A DNA stretch of 64,000 nucleotides from Diphasiastrum complanatum. Its lineage: Eukaryota > Streptophyta > Lycopodiopsida > Lycopodiales > Lycopodiaceae. The notes beneath the pieces are model-generated. The model ran no database searches and had not been told where the DNA came from. It saw only the letters and a program-made list of their open reading frames with translations. Positions within the stretch are counted from its first letter, which is position 1; each line of letters opens with the position of its first letter. Location: assembly GCA_029204225.1 (NCBI GenBank), contig CM055104.1, positions 19,807,761-19,871,760 of the forward strand, written 5' to 3'. Of the stretch, positions 44,541 through 55,599 are shown piece by piece. The position numbers and the translations under genes were made by a program.

Positions 44541-47500
44541 TTGTATTGCAAGTTATTGAAGGATCAGCCATATTTAGCAAATATTTGGAGGAGTTACCAA
44601 CTCTAGAGTGTGTTAAATTGATTTCTACTAAAAAATCAAGCATTTTGCATATGTAGAATTGATCTTTTGTAGGTCGAAATTCAATTTAGATTTATGAACT
44701 TGAAGTAGGCTGATTTCACACGGGTCTTACTATATTTGGCTGATTTTAATTGCATTAGGAAAGCTTCATTGGAGGCTACAAGATTCTATATCAAGTTTTT
44801 GGCAATTGTATGTAGAATTTGGAAGATTCAGTCTTTTGTGATTTTGTCAAAACCCTAATTTTGTTTGGATTTGGTTGCTGAACCTTAAAATAGTGTGTTT
44901 CAATCTTAGGAAGTGGAAAGATTCATTAAATTGTGGGTGGATCATAGGTTAATCAAGATTTCTTCATTCTATGTGTTGATTTTCTAGTTATAAGTGCTAG
45001 AAGAGAATCAAGATGTTCCATATCCTTGTGATTTCTTTTTGGAAACATTTGTTGTTATTCAAAAGAGTGCTTTGTGCATTGGAATAGGTTGAAAGAGAGG
45101 ATAATTTCACTTCAACATGGCTACAAATGGAAGTTTAATTTTATGTTGGAGAGCAATGATAGGCTTACCTCATCAAACTACTCTACATAAAAGGTGAGAA
45201 TGGAATCACTTCTTGAGATGCATGAGTTGTTGGACATTGTTGTAGGAGTGGAGGAAATACCCTTGGTACAACAAGATCAAATGAGGTATGACAAGAGAGC
45301 TAAAATATATCTACACATGATCAAGATGAATGTTACCAATGAGCTACTCAAGGAGATCAGTAAGTGCACATCATCTTTGGAAGCTTGGGAAGCTTTGAGG
45401 AAGCTTTAGGAATTCAAGTCTACATCTAGGGTACTAACCCTAAGAAGAAAAATCTTTCAAAGTTTGAAAAAGAAGGAAGAGAGAGCTCATTCCTTTGTAT
45501 TGAGAGTTAAAGCACTTAATGATAGCTAGCATGCATTGATGATATCATTAAGGAAGTAGAACTTGTGCAAGTTGTACTTAATGGATTGTTGGACGAGCAT
45601 GCTAAGATTTTTTAAGGATTTGCAATACAAAAGACTTTGCCAAGAATGTTGGATTTTCAAGAAGTTGCGTCAAGCAAGAGGTGGATCTAGATCAACATCT
45701 CATGATGGAGAAGAGGCTATGTTCATCAAAGGCAAATTCAAGGGAAAAGAGAAGAGCAAGTGGTCTAAAGGACAAGAACATGGTGAGTTTTCTTCTTTTG
45801 ACAAGAAGAAAGATAGGTATAAATTGAAGTGCTTCTATTGTGGCATCAAGAGGCATTTTGTTAGTGATTGCTACAAGAAGAAGAGAGATCAAGAAGAAAA
45901 GCAAGGCAATTTCACTTTTGATGAGGATGGTATTGATGATCAAAGCTCAAATGATGATATGATTTTGATGTCGTCTTGTTTGCTAACCAATGATGGAGAT
46001 ATTGATCCATGGTGGATTGATAGTGGAGCAAGCTTTCATATGACATGTCACAAAGAGTACTTGACTTCTTTGGTGTCTTATGAAGGAGAAAAGAAGGTCA
46101 TCAACATGGCCAATGGTGGTAAAGTTGTTATCAAGGACATTGATACTATTCCTATTTTTCTCTAATCTATAAATAGGAATGTTCATTTGAAGAATGTTTT
46201 GTTCACACCTTCCATTACTTAGAATGTGCTTAGTGTGTGTCAAATGGTTGACAAAGGTCTCAAAGTGAAATTTGTTGGTGATTCTTGTTTGATCAAAAGA
46301 AATGGAGCCTTGATTGCTCAAGGCAAGAGACAAGGCGAGCTCTACAAACTTGATGGATTTGTTGGTTCTAACCATGGTGGTTTGAAGGCAAAGAAGCAAG
46401 TAGGTGAGATTTCTTCAATGTCAAAGTCACAAAGGTTGTCTTATTCTAGATCTAGCTCAAGATCTAAGATGCCTTTTCATTTAGTACATTTGGATTTGCA
46501 TTGTACTAGTTCTTTGAGTATTGGAGGAGCGAAGATGTTTGTGACTTGCATTGATGACTTTAGTAGAAATTGTTACTTATCTTCTAAAGTGTGAGGATGA
46601 AGTATTTGATGTCTTTCTCATGTTCAAGAATGTTGTGGAGAGTCAATTCAACATGAAGGAGAAGTGCCTAAGTTTGGCTAATGAAGAACTATCAACAAAG
46701 TTAAAAAAGGTTTGTGTGGCACATGGGATCAAGAGGGAGCTTTCAAACTCAAAGGTTCTACATGGTGTGGAAGAAAGGAAGGCCAATATTTTTTAAAGAG
46801 CTAAATCCATGAGGATGAATGCAAATCTTCCTAAGTCATTTTGGGGTGAAGCCTTTCCCTTTGTTTGCAATAGGTACTCAAATGAAGACTTGGATGGTAA
46901 GAGTTCATTTGAAGTTCTTTTTGGTAAGAAGCCAAGGATGGAGCATTTGAAGATCTTTGGTAGTACTTGGTATGTCAACTCATCTTTTGGATTTTTGAAA
47001 GGAATATTTGTTGGATATAGTGAATTAAGGAGAGCTTATAAGATTTACATTCCTAATTCAAAGAAAGTTCACATTCCTAAGGATGTTGTCTTTGAAGAGG
47101 AGAATGTGGATAAGCTTGATGTTATTGATGTTGATCAGTCTAACATTTTTTATGGTGATGAAGATGGTTCTTTGGATGGTGATGGTGGAGATGCCTCTCC
47201 AAGTCAAGTTCTAAGAAGATCCTCAAGGGAAAGACAAAAGCCACCTAGGCTCACATATGATGAGAAAAGTAAGCAAGTGGAAGTTACTCACTTTGCTTTA
47301 CTCACATGTTTTGGAGAATCGTCTTGTGTAGATGATGCTATGCAAGTGGATACTGGTTCTCATGGTTTTCCAGAAACTAATGGATCTAGAAAATAGGTCT
47401 TAGTCAATGACTTTGATGGTCAAGTGGAAGATCAAGAGACTGATCTCAAAGGGCTTCAAAACACAAAAGGAAAAGTGGCAATTTGGAGCCAATCAAGAGC

Positions 47501-47900
47501 ATCAAAGGGTCGAATGGCAAAGATGTTTTGGATATGTTTTTGCAGCTCTTTGAAAACTCAAGTAAGGTTAAAAGAACAACAAAGAAGTGTTGTTCAGGTT
47601 TATGAATGTGAGTGATGGCTAAGTCATCAAGTATTGATGATATCTTGTGGCAAGATGAAGATGGCGGCTCATTCATGGATTTTTATGATGGAAACATATC
47701 AAGAAAGGACAAAGATGGAGGGGACAAGCAAGCAAGTGGTCATCAATCACATTTATTGTTTGGTTACTATTATTTTCTAGAGAGTTTAGAGTTGGAAGCA
47801 TGGTGGAATCATCTCAAACTCATGAGAGAGGATGTGTTCTTGGTCTCAGAGATTTCCCAGATATGTTATTTACTCAAGAGAAATAGAATTTTTTTGTAGC
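44529..47900 (+). mobile_element. Copia element with gag, protease and partial integrase but no RT
   Basis: After the primer site and a 650-bp leader, gag starts near 45194 (MESLLEMHELLDIVV). It holds a zinc knuckle CFYCGIKRHFVSDC at about 45830-45871, the protease box WWIDSGASFHMTC near 46013, integrase pieces HLVHLDLHC and TCIDDFSRN near 46480-46570, and the integrase C-terminus SFWGEAFPFVCNR, EVLFGKKPRMEHLKIFG and GYSELRRAYKIY (46837-47050). Next comes the acidic linker RRSSRERQKPPR (about 47215). After 47400 no RT or RNase H motif is found. Frames break at 45410, 45530, 46165, 46590 and 46796, and the integrase core is internally deleted. Scraps of the same family lie at 29.1, 36 and 49.3 kb. 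Confidence 0.82.
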
Positions 47901-48011
47901 TAAGTTACAAGATTCTTAGTGAGATATGAGAGTAACATATGCAGATTTTGGAGGAATCTACCAAATAATAATGTGTTTATGTACTGGGTCATAGTGAGAT
48001 TATTCTCATAT

Positions 48012-49277
48012 GTGCATGATCAATCTCATTAGGGGAAATATGGGCTCAAAATGGGCCCTTTAAGAAGTTTGACTTTAGAGAGAGATTACATAGAGAGATA
48101 ATGGAAACCAATACCGTTTGGTTGCTGTTTTTCGAGTTTTTTGGTAATGCCCGCATTCTAACTAGCTCTAACTTCAGGCATTAATTAGTAAGCTTGTTTG
48201 TAATAACAGCCATACATTTGTCATACAATCCGGGGCTATAAACGTCCACCAAAAATAATACTACAAAACGGTACCCATGTCGAAAGTAAGTCTATCATTA
48301 AAGCCTAATGGTCGTCGAATTCCGTACCTAGAGATACGATACATTTGTCGAAACTCACGAGGGAAGTCATTTCCGAAACTCCACTCTACGTAAGCACAAA
48401 CAGGATCATAAAAAAAATTGTACCTTTAGGTTACATTCGAATTTCACGCCCGAATATCAGTTCAGTGCGCACAGGTATGACTCTTAGTCCTTGACTTGGT
48501 TGTTCGCGCTTGATTCAATATGTACAGACAACATGCAATATCGATTTGACATGCAGATGTACAACCTCCCGAGATCTTTTTGGGCTTTCGCGCGTTGAAC
48601 TGATATTAGTACGGATAAGATGAATGTGAAAGATTCAACTAGTTTGATCATATTTGCTATATTTCCATATTTGGCATATTGAGGCCAACTTTGTTTTTAG
48701 ACTTAGAGATTGACTTTCCAAAGCTCATTAGTCTAAATGTCATTTGAATAAACACTTTTTAAAAGTGTGGAAAAGTTAGAAGGCGAGTTTGAGTAGATTC
48801 AAATTTGAATGTTGGGCACTTTGAATCTAGATCCAAAAATAGTAGGGTTAGCATTTTGGAGGGAAAGCCAAGTGGCCAAATAGGGTTTGGACCTATTATA
48901 AAAGGATGTAACTCGTGGAGAGAGTGATCTTCTCTCGTCTCTGTCTCATTTCATGCTTATACATGGTTCTCTTGGGTTCTACTATCCATTGGTGCACTAT
49001 ACTTGAGATTGCATGCAATTTTATGTGTAGAATGATCTATAATTGCTATTTTTGGATCCACACCACACATGTGAAATATAGTAGATTGCTGGTTTTGTAC
49101 AAACAGCAACAGTACTTTATCATTTCATTCAAGTTTGATCAAGTTCTATTAGTGTTTGCATCTCATTTTGTGTGTAGATGCTGATTTTTCTACATTAGTG
49201 AGATTGGTAATGTATTTCTCTTTCTAACCAAAGATCTTTCAAGTGGATTGGACCTTAATAATTTGAAAACTTTCACA
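48012..49277 (+). repeat. LTR of a related Copia element
   Basis: Ends at CTTTCACA just before the primer-binding site at 49278. Its start is placed near 48012 because the sequence after CATTAGGGGAAATATGGGC matches 50307-50415. Contains TATAAAAG at 48897. Total about 1.26 kb. Exact 5' border uncertain. Confidence 0.65.
48897..48904 (+). promoter_or_regulatory. TATA box in the LTR
   Basis: TATAAAAG about 380 bp before the LTR end, in the right orientation for element transcription. Confidence 0.5.
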
Positions 49278-49716
49278 TGGTATCAGAGCTTGTGTTTCAG
49301 GTTATGAAGGAGGAGATCAGATCTACCAACGATTTGGTGATGATATCAAGGCTAGAGCATGCTAGCGGGAATCTACACCAAAATCGAGTTTTTTGCTTTT
49401 CTAGATTAGATTTTTTGTAAATCAAAACCCTATATAGGTTTTCAAACTTGATAAATTTCGATTTTTGATTTCATATACTAGATTTGGCCAATTTTTGGAT
49501 CATTAGATGAGCCTAAGTGGTGGCTAACATATTGCATATCAAATTTTCAGCATTTGCATGTAGATTTGGAATAGTCACTTTTTTGTGATTTTGTCAAAAC
49601 CCTAATTTTGATTGGATCTCTAAATAGTAAGGTTGCTAGACTTCATTTGAATGTGTTTCAATCTTAGGAAGTGGCAAAAGTCATTAGATTGAGTATAGAC
49701 CATAGGGCAGATTTGG
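49278..49716 (+). mobile_element. Primer-binding site and leader of a truncated Copia
   Basis: TGGTATCAGAGC at 49278-49289 followed by a leader homologous to that at 44529-44960 (both contain TTTTGTGATTTTGTCAAAACC and TTTCAATCTTAGGAAGTGG). The homology ends near 49716, where a minus-strand Copia fragment begins, so gag-pol is missing. Confidence 0.75.
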
Positions 49717-49725
49717 TGTCCATTG

Positions 49726-50064
49726 CTACTTCGGACTGGTTAGCATCAAATTCGATCCTCTGATGGAATTCGGTCTATTGAGATTCTGACTCATTTTGTG
49801 AGTCAATATCGATTTTTGAATGTTTGACCCTTGAATAGGAATTCTGTTGTTCGATACTTGGGTCGGATACTTGGGTCGGAATTTGCTACAGCTTTCTCTT
49901 TGTGGTCGAAAAATTGATGTTTTAGAAAGATGACATCTCTGCTTGTGAATGCTTTCTGAGTGTCCAAGTTGTAGAGCTTGTATGCCTTCTGATCTGGATG
50001 CAAGGTTTTCAATCAGCTCATTGCTGATCAACAAAAAAATCCGACCCAATGATCGAACAATCAA
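49726..50064 (-). pseudogene. Copia integrase C-terminal scrap
   Basis: Minus strand reads LHPDQKAYKLYNLDTQKAFT then SRDVIFLKHQF. This matches the segment between Copia integrase and RT (family: G-Y...K-A-Y-K-V-Y-D-L...S-R-D-V-x-F). It lies in opposite orientation to the surrounding LTR pieces, so it was inserted or rearranged into them. Confidence 0.7.
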
Positions 50065-50291
50065 AATCCGACCCGAAAATCCGATTCAAGGGCAATTGGC
50101 CTCAATATGCCAAATAACAAATGACAAAACTAGTTGATTTTCATCACAATCCCTCTTAAACTAGTTTTAGCATAGTTTTAACCATACAAATTTGATCCAA
50201 CTTTTAAATGATCTCCATCCTAAGTATAGACCTCCTTTCTAAGGTTATATATTAACTTTCATGATTGATGTAGATAATAGTGTCCATACTG

Positions 50292-50415
50292 GATGCTTCA
50301 CTATTCCATTAGGAGAAATATGGGCTCAAAATGGGCCCTTTAAGAAATTTCACTTTAGAGAGAGATTATGTAGAGAGAGAATGTGAACCAGTAACTTTCG
50401 GTCGCCGTTTTCTGA
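50292..50415 (+). repeat. LTR start fragment
   Basis: Matches 48012-48135, including GGGCTCAAAATGGGCCCTTT and GAGAGAGATTA. The match fades after about 50415, so the right LTR is truncated or strongly diverged. Confidence 0.7.
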
Positions 50416-50723
50416 GTTTTCAACCTTGCCTGTCATTTAACTGGTATGGACATTAGTTAGTTAACATGAGATGTAATTACTTCTCTTCAAGTTCGTTTCA
50501 AAATTCGAGGCTAGAACTTTAAGAGTGTCAATCTTGGTGTGCTCATCGCTAAAACTGAAGTGTGAGTACAATGATCACTTTTGAAATCTTTGTATGCTTA
50601 CAATGAAATATGAGGCAGGACGATTTTTCAGCACGACATATACATTACAAAAGTAAGGTATGCTAGATCTATTCAGTTAGACTTATTGTAGTTTGAAGCA
50701 TTTACAGATTGTAGCTTTCAACA

Positions 50724-51326
50724 ATGGCAATGTTCCATTTGCATGTTGCACTTCCTCTGGAATGCACTCCAATTATTGTTGTAGAGAATGTTGCAACAAT
50801 AGTTAGGGAATTGAGAATGAATAATCATAAGAATATAGATTTGTGAGTGGATGGATCAATTTATCCTAATGATCCAACTACTAATTTGTGTCCAGATTTT
50901 AAGTCCGTAACTCATCTTTTTATATTTGTATGTGATGGAAATGGCGGATTACTGGGATATTGTCAAAAATTGCGTGATATTGGAATGCATAGTGTATTTT
51001 GTCCTAATAAGCAATTTGCTAATCAACAATTGCAACGATCAAATCAACAATTGCTTCATTATGTGCAACATGCTAGTGCTGAAAACATTGCGCTCAAGCA
51101 TGCTATATCAGAGTAAAATACTACAGTCACAACTCTTCAGGGCTCAAACCATGAAATGTTAGAATCCATGGAGAAGCTGCAATCTGACAGTTTAAAATCT
51201 GTTGTTGATATTCAAGTTTTAAAAAAGGCAATAATGAAAAGAAAAAGAAAGAGAGTACCGATGAAGAATATTGATGATTTATCCACAAATAGTGGCAATA
51301 AAAAAAAAGAAGATTTGAACATTTAA
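50724..51326 (+). pseudogene. Unrecognised 200-codon frame with two in-frame stops
   Basis: Starting at ATG 50724, one frame runs 200 codons to TAA at 51324 with only two internal stops (TGA 50844, TAA 51114). N-terminal part: MAMFHLHVALPLECTPIIVV. Middle: NGGLLGYCQKLRDIGMHSVF and a Gln/Asn-rich helix (NQQLQRSNQQLLHYVQ). End: a basic cluster KRKRKRVP, a likely nuclear-localisation signal. A following block near 51580-51735 (NKIQTYLDANLIQGACDDSE) may be another exon. I do not recognise a domain. With the Ulp1-like remnant at 54.2 kb downstream, it may be part of the same element. Confidence 0.45.
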
Positions 51327-51739
51327 GTATGTTTTCTTATAAACTGTTTATTTGATTTGTATTTGTCATTGAAATTTGATTTGCATTATCAATTTATTAA
51401 ACATAGTTTGAGTTTTTATATGTTTGTTGCAAATCATGTTTGGTGGCAAAGAACTATTTAGCAGATCGTTCATGCAATGGAGAATCTCTAAATCACTTTA
51501 GTGAGAAAGTCAGCAAAGGCAATGATGGAAAATGCTCGGTTTGAAAAAATGAAAAAAAAAAATTTGCAGAGACTGTTTTGAATAAGATTCAAACTTACTT
51601 GGATGCAAATCTGATACAAGGTGCATGTGATGATTCTGAAATTAGCAGAAATGCTTATTCTCCTTTTTTTAGAATAGTTAAAGAAGTCTTTTCTCAAGTG
51701 ATGTTGTTTGGTATCACACCTAGACATTTAAATATTTTA

Positions 51740-54080
51740 TGAGTCCGATACAGCTAACCGAGTCAGAAGCGCTACTTCTGAGTTAGTTGTTGCAAATCAA
51801 CAATATAATCTTACTTATAGATATTGTTGTTGAAATGTATTGCTTATAAGTCACAACATTTATGAGTCATTTTGGATTCATTTACAGATGGATGTGCATA
51901 GAATACATGAGAACTTTTGGGACTTATATTTTCAGGTTCGGAAAGGATGTAATGCTATCCCGGAAGACTCAGGAGAGTTGGATAGTTGTTTGCCAAATTT
52001 ATTGGAGCATTGAAGTCGCAATAATGTCAACACTGTTTCTTGGGTTCAGTGCTTGAGATGGTCCTATTTCTTCAAGAAGCTCTATGATTTCATAGTTTGA
52101 AATATTAGTTGTCAATTTTTGGTTACAAAATTCGAAGACAATCTCAGAAAACTGTCTAACTCAATGGTATGGCGCGCTGTTCAAATACTTGAACCTAAAT
52201 CAATCCTAGGTCAATAAGCAATTCTGAATGAGGAATTACTAACCCAGCGAGAAATTGTCTTAAACACAATTCTCATCAATATGTCTATGTACCAACAACT
52301 AGTTTATGCATGCAAATAACTTAGTTCATGGAATACTTTGTAGTTTTACAAGATTAATATTTTGTACAAAAGGTTTTAATGATCCCACAAAGATTCACTA
52401 CATAGCATATCTCTACAGATAACTCCTGATCTATACATATAACACTTTCATAACCGAGAATCCTATAACTTGGTTATCCTCTAAGAGTGAATATTTCTCA
52501 AAGAGTGCTATTTCACATCCAAAAATCTCAATCGGAGATTAATTCAAAAGAATATTTTGCTAGCATGAATTTCCTCCCTTGCATCAACCCACGGATCTCA
52601 GTCCACACCAGATCAAGTTGACTGCTTTCAACAAGAAACAAGTTCCAACAAACCCCCATCGTGCAATAGTATTACCAAGTTCTGACACAAATCAATCGGA
52701 CTTGTTATTAGCCACTTTTCTACCGCAAGAGTACTTTCTAATTTTTACCCCCCCCCCCCTCCCTCCGCGGTTAAATCTTCAAACCTGATATCTACTATAA
52801 TCCGTAAAGGGTTTCTATAATATCAAAATATCCTATCATTTTTTATTTATAAAACAGGTTCGTCATCTATAACAGATTCCTCCTGGAATCTCTGACAGAT
52901 GCTTCTCCTTGATAACCATCTTTTCTTCCTACCTCTCTCCCTTTTTAACATGAAATGCCACGAGTTTCCAAGAGGTGCATATCATTCATGATTTGCTCAG
53001 GAGAAGTTTCAAAGAAACGATACGAGAAAATCTTGAAAGCCAAAGAAATGTTGCATCATTGTTAGCAAATGCCAATGATGTCCCAACACAATGACTAAAC
53101 CAAAGATCTTCTTCGTTACCAAGCTTGAGAATTGACCCGTAAATCAAAAAAGAATTACTTGAAGATTCAAGTAGAGAAAACAATTTAAGAAAACGGTTTC
53201 TTTAATCATTTCTGTGACATCGTCCATGGTCAACTGGTAATCAGAATTACCTTCCAAGGAATCACAAAAAATTGGATTAATTCATGTGTTAAGAAATTCA
53301 CCAATATATCTTTTATAAAGAAATGGCTTGCCGGGTTTCCAATTTTGTAAATTTGAGATATCCAAAAAAATAGGTCATGACCAATATCTCAAATTTCTGA
53401 TAAAACACCTGTTTTATGATCGATAGTGTTTGGCATCACTAAGACTTACGGCCATACTATGGTCAACTGATCCAGTTAGTTTCAGATCTTCATTTTGGAA
53501 TTGCATGCATCCCATACCACAGGAAGGAAACTTAAGGAGGAACTTTCCCAGTTTTAAGTTCTGAGGACAATACTTGAATAAGGGGAGAAGAATGCCATGC
53601 CCATGACTGGTCTTGGGTAAGCATGTCCATGCTAGAGATAAGTAGACCAACAACCCGTAAGTTAATTGTAACTATAAGGGAATTGGGGCCCTTATGTGTA
53701 CATAGTCATAATTAATGGTTGTAGGCCTAAACACTTGATGGTGAATTTGTATGGGTCTATCAGTGAGTCATTGGGGAACTAGATGACGTGGCCCAGAAAG
53801 GCTGCAGAGGTGTCCAGTGAAGTGTCACAGTGCACTACTAGTGGTGCATGGGCCTTGGAGGGTATAAGTATACCTATTGGGCTCTCACTAGTGTATGCTT
53901 GATAGCATGATCGGTGGCATGATGCTATTGGTGTGATGCCTCATTCCTAAAATGTTAGGGGACGATGTAGGAGTGGGGTTGGTTTGGTATTTTCTAGAAT
54001 TTTATCAGACACTAATTTTTGTAGAATTAGAATTATTACTTATTCATTTTTTAAATAGTATTCATTATCCCCAATTTCAA
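51740..54080. other. Mostly unassigned DNA
   Basis: Possible exon-like frame at 51885-52010 (DVHRIHENFWDLYFQVRKG). A C-run occurs at 52749-52760. Otherwise no gene, tRNA or LTR pair seen. The segment 53640-53960 has a TATA-like GGGTATAAGTATACC at 53859 and may be an LTR piece, but has no partner in this window. Confidence 0.35.
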
Positions 54081-54236
54081 GAATCTTATGTGGATGGTTA
54101 CGTGGCAAATGTTAGAACGAACTGATTATGATGCCATACAACATATACAAGTAAGTAAGCTTTTTGTTTTTCAAAATTCAGCTACTGCTATATTACATGA
54201 GTTTATCTTGACTCACATGCCAATTTGTTATTGTAG

Positions 54237-54710
54237 TGGACATTGGATTGTATATGTTTTGGCATTATGTGTAAATAGCGATGGTATATGCAACTCAGTG
54301 TGCATAAAAATGAATTCAATCGCGCACATGCATTGGGCTGCAAAAAACCTTATACGGATGTTGATAGAATATTTTCATATGCCAAGTGCAACGACATACA
54401 TGAAACTGGAGTGGATAGATGCAAAGGTGATTTTTGTAATTTTTTTTCTTTTTTAAAATCTAAGATATCGGTTCGGCGTACGTTTTCATTTCTCATTTAT
54501 AACTAAAACTCACGGTGTGCGTTGAACCGATATCTCATTTTTTTATTTTCTAATTTCTAATATCGATTGAACGCACATTTGCAATTTCATATCCTCGTGC
54601 GCTGAAACGATATCCCATCATATTCTAGTACATAAACACGTTTTTTCTGTTTCGTTTGTCTTTGCAGTCCTCCCAATCACGAGCAGCTATGGTGGTGTAT
54701 TCGATTTCCT
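54237..54710 (+). pseudogene. Ulp1/C48-like cysteine protease remnant, copy A
   Basis: Exon 54237-54426 (190 nt, acceptor TTGTAG, donor GTGATT) reads GHWIVYVLALCVN, then NSVCIKMNSIAH and ATTYMKLEWIDAK. The HW dipeptide followed by a hydrophobic strand matches the catalytic-His region of Ulp1/SENP-type proteases (family: H-W-x-L-x-V-I). The same 190-nt exon occurs at 63522-63711 (33 of 63 residues identical by my count). The next exon begins at 54668 after a 241-bp intron. Where the family has Q...D-C-G-V, I see a shifted frame with SSYGGVFDF, so the catalytic Cys appears replaced and the frame is lost. Upstream, 54091-54149 may be the preceding exon (donor GTAAGT). Dead copy; probably transposon-borne, since Ulp1 domains are carried by some plant Mutator/CACTA elements. 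Confidence 0.6.
54464..54616. repeat. Two intronic hairpins from four alternating motifs, copy A
   Basis: Motifs at 54464-54482 (GATATCGGTTCGGCGTACG), 54515-54534 (GTGTGCGTTGAACCGATATC), 54559-54577 (AATATCGATTGAACGCACA) and 54596-54616, in order forward, reverse, forward, reverse. Adjacent pairs are inverted repeats with loops of about 32 and 18 bases. They fill the intron between the two Ulp1-like exons. Confidence 0.85.
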
Positions 54711-55469
54711 CTCCTCCTAGTCACGCATTCTGCCAGAATTAGAGTCAGTCAAGTACTGCTTATTTAGAAGAAAAATTTGAAGGGAAAAACCATAAGAAGA
54801 GGAAGATCTTGTGGCACACTCATGGCTTGACGGCTCTTGAAGGCATACCGGCCCCCTTTCTTTTCACATAAGGTATAATTTTTTGGTTCTTTGCTAAAAC
54901 ATGTTATTTTCATAAGTTCTCGTATTGTCGTCTTTGGAATCTCGTGGGCATTGTTAACTTAGCATAATGGGGACGTGGCTTGGCCACGATCTTACATTGG
55001 TATTGTTACCTTGGTATGGATTTTGCTTAATGATGAGCAAGTTATATAGCATGCTAGTCGTGTCTCCTCATAGTATGCTCACAATTATCGAAGGTTAAAA
55101 TCTCTACGCACATTGTGCTTAGTTTGCAAAACCCAGTTTGATGTTGTATTTTGGGAATGAATCATTTTTGTGCCTACTTGAGTCACTAGGTTGAAAATTT
55201 TCAATAAGCAATTTTAGATATTTTATAAAGAATTTTAGGGGATGCAATCTTAATGTATCTATATTTTGGAAGCCTTGAAAGTGTTGGAAAATGAGAGACT
55301 TTAATTGCCAAGAAGAAGTTGTTTTGAGTGAAAATTCTACGTGCTTCTAAATGGGAGTTATGTAGCATGTTCTCAACTATTGTTAATTATTGTGAGAAAA
55401 GGAAAGAATATAAGAATTTCAACATCTGGAGGAGAATCAAATGTAAAAGCCAAAATTTAATCCACCCTA

Positions 55470-55537
55470 TGTGTGGTATGGTGGTAGATTGTTCTTGGTT
55501 TGGGATTGACCATCCAAGTTCAAACCTCGCCCACACA
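55470..55537 (+). repeat. tRNA-like sequence, possible SINE head or tRNA pseudogene
   Basis: A 7-bp potential acceptor stem, TGTGTGG at 55470 with CCACACA at 55531-55537. An A-box-like TGGTATGGTGG starts at 55474 and a B-box-like AGTTCAAACCT at 55517. D and T stems are poorly paired and length is only 68, so it is not a functional tRNA. It could be the promoter head of a SINE. No second copy was found in the window. Confidence 0.3.
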
Positions 55538-55599
55538 TGGGCGATAAAGAAGCAAAAACTTAAAAGTAACTTGGGGCTAAGGTTGTGGCAATGATCAAC

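Noticed and set aside
53640-53960. Possible solo LTR with TATA-like GTATAAGTATACC
   Set aside because: No partner copy, primer site or target duplication found in the window, so not called as an element.
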